From contig DXMJ01000046.1 in NCBI GenBank assembly GCA_019414265.1, positions 1-7,973 of the forward strand: DNA of 7,973 nt, given 5' to 3'. Positions 6,041-7,973 of this stretch are shown here, in pieces. Position 1 is the stretch's first letter; each line of letters opens with the position of its first letter. Made by a program: the position numbers and the translations under genes. Source of the DNA: Collinsella sp. Lineage in GTDB: Bacteria; Actinomycetota; Coriobacteriia; Coriobacteriales; Coriobacteriaceae. The notes beneath the pieces are model-generated. The model made no database searches and was not told the origin of the DNA. It was given only the letters and a program-made list of their open reading frames with translations.

Positions 6041-6070
6041 CTTATACATGAGTAAACCGTAAGCCCCCAA
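6041..6070 (-). promoter_or_regulatory. Candidate promoter for secE-nusG-rplKA
   Basis: On the minus strand TTGGGG (6070-6065) and TATAAG (6046-6041) are 18 nt apart. The -10 matches five of six consensus bases; the -35 only its TTG. The start point would fall near 6034, leaving a very short leader before the GGAGGT of secE. The -35 lies inside the hairpin 6057-6084. It could add to transcription from the promoter at 6380-6407; weakly supported. Confidence 0.35.
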
Positions 6071-6084
6071 TTGGGAGCTTACGG
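6057..6084 (-). terminator. Stem-loop between tRNA-Trp and secE (possible weak terminator or processing site)
   Basis: CCGTAAGC (6057-6064) pairs with GCTTACGG (6077-6084), and CCC/GGG continues inward after a C/A mismatch to an AATT loop, 11 bp in all. On the minus strand only TTT follows the stem, so termination would be partial. It begins about 10 nt after the tRNA CCA end, so it may also aid 3' processing or attenuate read-through into secE. Confidence 0.55.
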
Positions 6085-6093
6085 AATAATGAC

Positions 6094-6169
6094 TGGCACG
6101 CCAGGAAGGACTCGAACCCTCAACACTCGGTTTTGGAGACCGATGCTCTACCAATTGAACTACTGGCGT
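6094..6169 (-). tRNA. tRNA-Trp (anticodon CCA)
   Basis: A full 76-nt cloverleaf reads on the minus strand. The acceptor arm is ACGCCAG with CTGGCGT, with discriminator G and an encoded CCA (6096-6094). The D arm is GTTC/GAGC. The anticodon arm TCGGT/ACCGA has loop CTCCAAA, placing CCA at 34-36. The T arm is GAGGG/CCTTC with loop TTCGAGT. It lies 13 nt after the rpmG stop and 76 nt before secE, so it is probably cut from a mixed mRNA/tRNA transcript. A single tRNA-Trp next to secE is common in actinobacteria. Confidence 0.97.
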
Positions 6170-6177
6170 ATATGACT

Positions 6178-6195
6178 AGAGACTAGCGAGTCTCT
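6178..6195 (-). other. Small hairpin enclosing the rpmG stop codon
   Basis: AGAGACT (6178-6184) and AGTCTCT (6189-6195) form a perfect 7-bp stem with a 4-nt loop. The TAG of rpmG (6185-6183) lies at the loop and 3' arm on the minus strand. It ends 8 nt before the tRNA-Trp 5' end, so it might help RNase P or endonuclease processing of the mixed transcript; this is inference. Confidence 0.55.
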
Positions 6196-6332
6196 TTGTG
6201 CAGCGTATGGTGACGGCACCAGGGGCAATACTTCTTGATCTCCATACGATCAGGCATGTTCGACTTGTTCTTGGTGGTCGTATAGTTGCGGCGCTTGCAC
6301 TCAGTGCACGCAAGAGTAACTAGAGTACGCAT
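6183..6332 (-). CDS. rpmG: 50S ribosomal protein L33 (zinc-binding type)
   Basis: A 49-residue protein of the large subunit near the E site, read directly from the minus strand: MRTLVTLACTECKRRNYTTT, ending in RHHTLHKETR. Two CxxC pairs, C9-C12 and C36-C39, form the zinc ribbon of the C-plus form of L33; many actinobacteria and Bacilli also carry a C-minus paralogue elsewhere that replaces it in zinc shortage. Length and pattern are normal. AAAGG (6347-6343) lies 10 nt before the ATG, somewhat far. The gene is the first of the rpmG, tRNA-Trp, secE, nusG, rplK, rplA run, about 40 nt after a good promoter. Confidence 0.96.
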   Translation of the reverse strand: MRTLVTLACTECKRRNYTTTKNKSNMPDRMEIKKYCPWCRHHTLHKETR

Positions 6333-6379
6333 TTATCCTGAACCTTTCATTTCCGCCCCGTACGGGCACGAGATGGTAC

Positions 6380-6407
6380 TTTATCAGCTCTATGTAAGTG
6401 CTGTCAA
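6380..6407 (-). promoter_or_regulatory. Sigma-70-type promoter for rpmG and the downstream cluster
   Basis: The minus strand has a perfect TTGACA (6407-6402) and, 16 nt on, GATAAA (6385-6380), four of six matches to the -10; a shifted TAAAGT at 18 nt is the alternative. The predicted start is near 6373, giving a leader of about 40 nt that includes the palindrome CCCGTACGGG (6357-6366) before the rpmG ATG. It is the strongest promoter-like sequence in the window and probably drives rpmG, tRNA-Trp and the genes beyond. Confidence 0.72.
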
Positions 6408-6550
6408 TGAAAACCTCGAATCAATTGGTTCTCGGTGGATCCATTCATATTTGGAACACATCAATGAAGCCATCGAGAGCTAATCGACGGTGCAACCAGG
6501 ACCATTATTGATCCTCTCGACACCAGCAACGGCTCAATATCCATTGCAGA
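6408..6550. other. Intergenic stretch between the tuf terminator and the rpmG promoter, nothing recognised
   Basis: No convincing gene is seen on either strand. A short plus-strand frame ending at 6483 starts inside rpmG in antisense and shows no family features. The only structure is a spaced inverted repeat, TCGAGAG (6473-6479) and CTCTCGA (6514-6520), 34 nt apart. It may hold regulatory sites upstream of the rpmG promoter. Confidence 0.5.
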
Positions 6551-6584
6551 AAAGAACCCGGCACCCATATAAGTGCCGGGTTCT
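6551..6584 (-). terminator. Rho-independent terminator of tuf
   Basis: AGAACCCGGCAC (6553-6564) pairs perfectly with GTGCCGGGTTCT (6573-6584), a 12-bp stem with an 8-nt loop. On the minus strand the stem is followed by a T-rich stretch (TTCTTTTCTGC spanning the stem end). It lies about 25 nt past the tuf stop and separates tuf from the rpmG promoter. Confidence 0.88.
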
Positions 6585-6609
6585 CTAAGTCAACTATCAG
6601 AGAGCTAAT

Positions 6610-7800
6610 TTACTCAATGATCGTGGAGACGATGCCCGAACCGACGGTGTGGCCACCCTCGCGGATAGCGAAGCGCAGGCCCTCCTCCATGGCGATCGGG
6701 TGGATGAGGTCGCCCTCGATGGTGATGTGGTCACCAGGCATAGCCATCTCGGTGCCCTCGGGGAGCTTGACCGTACCGGTAACGTCGGTGGTACGGAAGT
6801 AGAACTGAGGACGATAACCATCGAAGAACGGGGTGTGACGGCCGCCCTCCTCCTTGGTCAGAACGTAGATCTCGCCGGTGAACTTGGTGTGCGGGGTAAC
6901 CGAACCGGGCTTGCAGAGAACCTGGCCGCGCTCGATGTCCTCGCGCTTGATGCCGCGGAGCAGCAGACCGACGTTGTCGCCAGCCTCGCAGAAGTCCATG
7001 GACTTACGGAACATCTCGATACCGGTAACGACGGTGTTCTGGGTATCCTTGATGCCGACGATCTCGACGGGCTCGTTGAGCTTGAGCTCACCGCGCTCGA
7101 CACGGCCGGTAGCAACAGTACCACGGCCGGAGATGGTCATAACGTCCTCAACGGCCATCAGGAACGGGAGGTCGTTGTTACGAGCAGGCGTCGGGATGTA
7201 CTCGTCGACGGCGTTCATGAGCTCGCGGATAGCGTCCATCCACTTGGCGTCGCCCTCGAGAGCGCCCAGAGCGGAACCACGGATGACGGGGATGTCGTCG
7301 CCGGGGAAATCGTACTCGGAGAGGAGCTCACGGGTCTCCATCTCGACGAGGTCGATAAGCTCGTCATCGTCGACCATGTCGCACTTGTTCAGGAAGACGA
7401 CGATGTAGGGAACGCCGACCTGACGGGCGAGCAGGATGTGCTCGCGAGTCTGAGCCATGGGGCCGTCGGTAGCAGCGATGACCAGGATAGCACCGTCCAT
7501 CTGAGCAGCGCCGGAGATCATGTTCTTGACGTAGTCAGCGTGGCCCGGGCAGTCAACGTGAGCGTAGTGACGGGAAGCGGTCTCGTACTCAACGTGGGAG
7601 ACGGAGATCGTAATGCCGCGCTCGCGCTCCTCGGGAGCCTTGTCGATGTTCTCGAACGCCGTAAAGTCAGCCTTGCAGCCCTCGGTCTCGGAGAGAACCT
7701 TGGTGATGGCAGCGGTCAGCGTGGTCTTGCCGTGGTCGACGTGACCAATGGTGCCGATGTTAACATGCGGCTTAGTGCGCTCAAACTTCTCTTTGGCCAT
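6610..7800 (-). CDS. tuf: Translation elongation factor Tu (EF-Tu)
   Basis: EF-Tu is the GTPase that brings aminoacyl-tRNA to the ribosomal A site. The 396-residue product has every G motif: GHVDHGKT at 19-26, switch I with RGITIS (T64), DCPGH at 83-87 with the catalytic H87, NKCD at 138-141 and GSAL for G5. Domains II and III follow (for example GRGTVATGRVERG and RPQFYFRTTDVTG), ending GSGIVSTIIE. The frame is open upstream to 7869, but the AGGAGG at 7811-7806 and the universal MAKEKFERTKPHVNIG place the start at 7800. It is a stand-alone tuf behind a tRNA and next to the secE-nusG cluster, resembling tufB in enterobacteria; a second copy beside fusA cannot be judged from this window. Codon use is strongly biased, as expected for one of the most abundant proteins. 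Confidence 0.98.
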   Translation of the reverse strand: MAKEKFERTKPHVNIGTIGHVDHGKTTLTAAITKVLSETEGCKADFTAFENIDKAPEERERGITISVSHVEYETASRHYAHVDCPGHADYVKNMISGAAQMDGAILVIAATDGPMAQTREHILLARQVGVPYIVVFLNKCDMVDDDELIDLVEMETRELLSEYDFPGDDIPVIRGSALGALEGDAKWMDAIRELMNAVDEYIPTPARNNDLPFLMAVEDVMTISGRGTVATGRVERGELKLNEPVEIVGIKDTQNTVVTGIEMFRKSMDFCEAGDNVGLLLRGIKREDIERGQVLCKPGSVTPHTKFTGEIYVLTKEEGGRHTPFFDGYRPQFYFRTTDVTGTVKLPEGTEMAMPGDHITIEGDLIHPIAMEEGLRFAIREGGHTVGSGIVSTIIE

Positions 7801-7843
7801 AAAGCCCTCCTCTAAACAGGTCGTCCCCGGACGGGACTTTGCC

Positions 7844-7852
7844 TTTATACCA
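7844..7852 (-). promoter_or_regulatory. Candidate extended -10 promoter element for tuf
   Basis: The minus strand reads TGGTATAAA (7852-7844), an extended -10 (TG-n-TATAAA) with five of six matches. No good -35 is found 17 nt upstream, which extended -10 promoters can tolerate. The start would be near 7837, leaving a leader of about 37 nt with a 5-bp hairpin (GTCCC/GGGAC, 7823-7837) and the tuf Shine-Dalgarno. tuf may also be reached by transcription through the upstream tRNA. Confidence 0.5.
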
Positions 7853-7901
7853 TAGTGGCCTCTCAACATATTATTGAGAAGCCACCGTGTTACCTATGGT
7901 A
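7848..7901 (-). other. Nested inverted repeat joining the tRNA 3' end to the tuf leader
   Basis: An outer 8-bp repeat, TACCATAG (7848-7855) and CTATGGTA (7894-7901), flanks an inner 12-bp hairpin, GTGGCCTCTCAA (7855-7866) and TTGAGAAGCCAC (7874-7885), with a 7-nt loop and one mismatched position (G-U in RNA). The arms share base 7855. The right outer arm contains the encoded CCA of the tRNA; the left contains part of the candidate -10. No T tract follows on the minus strand, so it is not a standard terminator. It may be a tRNA 3' processing stem, or may limit read-through into tuf. Confidence 0.55.
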
Positions 7902-7973
7902 GCGGTGACTGGATTCGAACCAGTGACGCCACGGGTATGAACCGTGTGCTCTAACCAACTGAGCTACACCGCC
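7897..7973 (-). tRNA. tRNA with anticodon CAU, probably elongator tRNA-Met
   Basis: A full 77-nt cloverleaf ends exactly at the window edge. The acceptor arm is GGCGGTG with CACCGCT (first pair G-U), discriminator A and encoded CCA (7899-7897). The D arm is GCTC/GAGC. The anticodon arm CACGG/CCGTG has loop TTCATAC, placing CAT at 34-36. The T arm is ACTGG/CCAGT with TTCGAAT. An initiator tRNA is excluded: position 1 is a paired G, and the three G-C pairs next to the loop are missing. A lysidine-modified tRNA-Ile2 with the same anticodon cannot be fully ruled out from sequence alone. Confidence 0.88.

Noticed and set aside
3957..6062. 701-codon open frame on the plus strand
   Set aside because: It runs antisense through rplA, rplK, nusG and secE, which are certain. 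Its product is a Leu/Asp/Gly-rich shadow with no family features, produced by biased codon use in highly expressed genes, and no RBS precedes it.
6286..6483. 65-codon plus-strand frame reaching into the tuf-rpmG gap
   Set aside because: Starts antisense inside rpmG, covers the strong rpmG promoter, has no good RBS and no recognisable domain.
6649..7815. 388-codon open frame on the plus strand
   Set aside because: Exact antisense of tuf; composition is a Val/Leu/Asp-rich mirror of EF-Tu codons and no domain is visible.
7801..7869. N-terminal extension of tuf to an upstream in-frame start
   Set aside because: The extension crosses the Shine-Dalgarno and the candidate promoter; EF-Tu starts universally at MAKEKF-like sequence, here at 7800.
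7897..7973. Initiator tRNA-fMet
   Set aside because: The first acceptor position is paired (G-U) instead of mismatched, and the three consecutive G-C pairs at the anticodon stem base are missing.
1..7973. CRISPR array, insertion sequence or prophage
   Set aside because: No regularly spaced direct repeats, transposase, integrase or phage genes were seen; the only dispersed repeat is the palindromic element.

Overview
The window looks like a chromosomal segment of a Coriobacteriia-type actinobacterium, possibly Collinsella. This is inferred from the moderately GC-rich, strongly biased codon use, the EF-Tu and ribosomal protein sequences, the tRNA/rpmG/secE/nusG gene order and the CCA-encoding tRNA genes. 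The genus is a guess and nothing here proves it. The two halves face each other and meet at a shared hairpin terminator near 3690-3729.

Left half, plus strand (1-3676): an upstream transcript ends at a terminator (81-111). It is followed by a small MscS-type mechanosensitive channel (154-921). Next come two genes overlapping by ATGA: a 638-residue cytosolic protein that appears to join a ParB/sulfiredoxin-like N-terminal part to a BMP/PnrA-type nucleoside-binding domain (1016-2932), and a calcineurin-like metallophosphoesterase whose first metal motif is D-x-E instead of D-x-H (2929-3639). A palindromic intergenic repeat with an invariant GGACAGGCA loop follows the channel gene and the phosphoesterase gene, in both cases starting on the stop codon. 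Half a copy lies at 33-55. The coupled pair is the least conventional part of the window and the best candidate for an undescribed system.

Right half, minus strand (7973 down to 3765): tRNA with anticodon CAU (elongator Met), tuf (EF-Tu), terminator, a consensus-like promoter, rpmG (zinc-type L33), tRNA-Trp, secE, nusG, rplK (L11) and rplA (L1). This is a conserved translation/secretion/transcription-elongation cluster related to the tufB-secE-nusG-rplKA arrangement of other bacteria. Here it stops after rplA; rplJ, rplL and rpoBC do not follow. RBS spacing places the rplK and rplA starts at the second of two in-frame ATGs.

Non-coding structure is dense in the ribosomal half. Small perfect hairpins enclose the stop codons of rplK, rplA and rpmG. 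Three stem-loops sit in tandem in the rplK-rplA spacer. A long inverted repeat ties the CCA end of the tRNA gene to the -10 element of the candidate tuf promoter. No insertion sequence, CRISPR array, prophage gene or rRNA was seen. No gene-free stretch exceeds about 280 bases.
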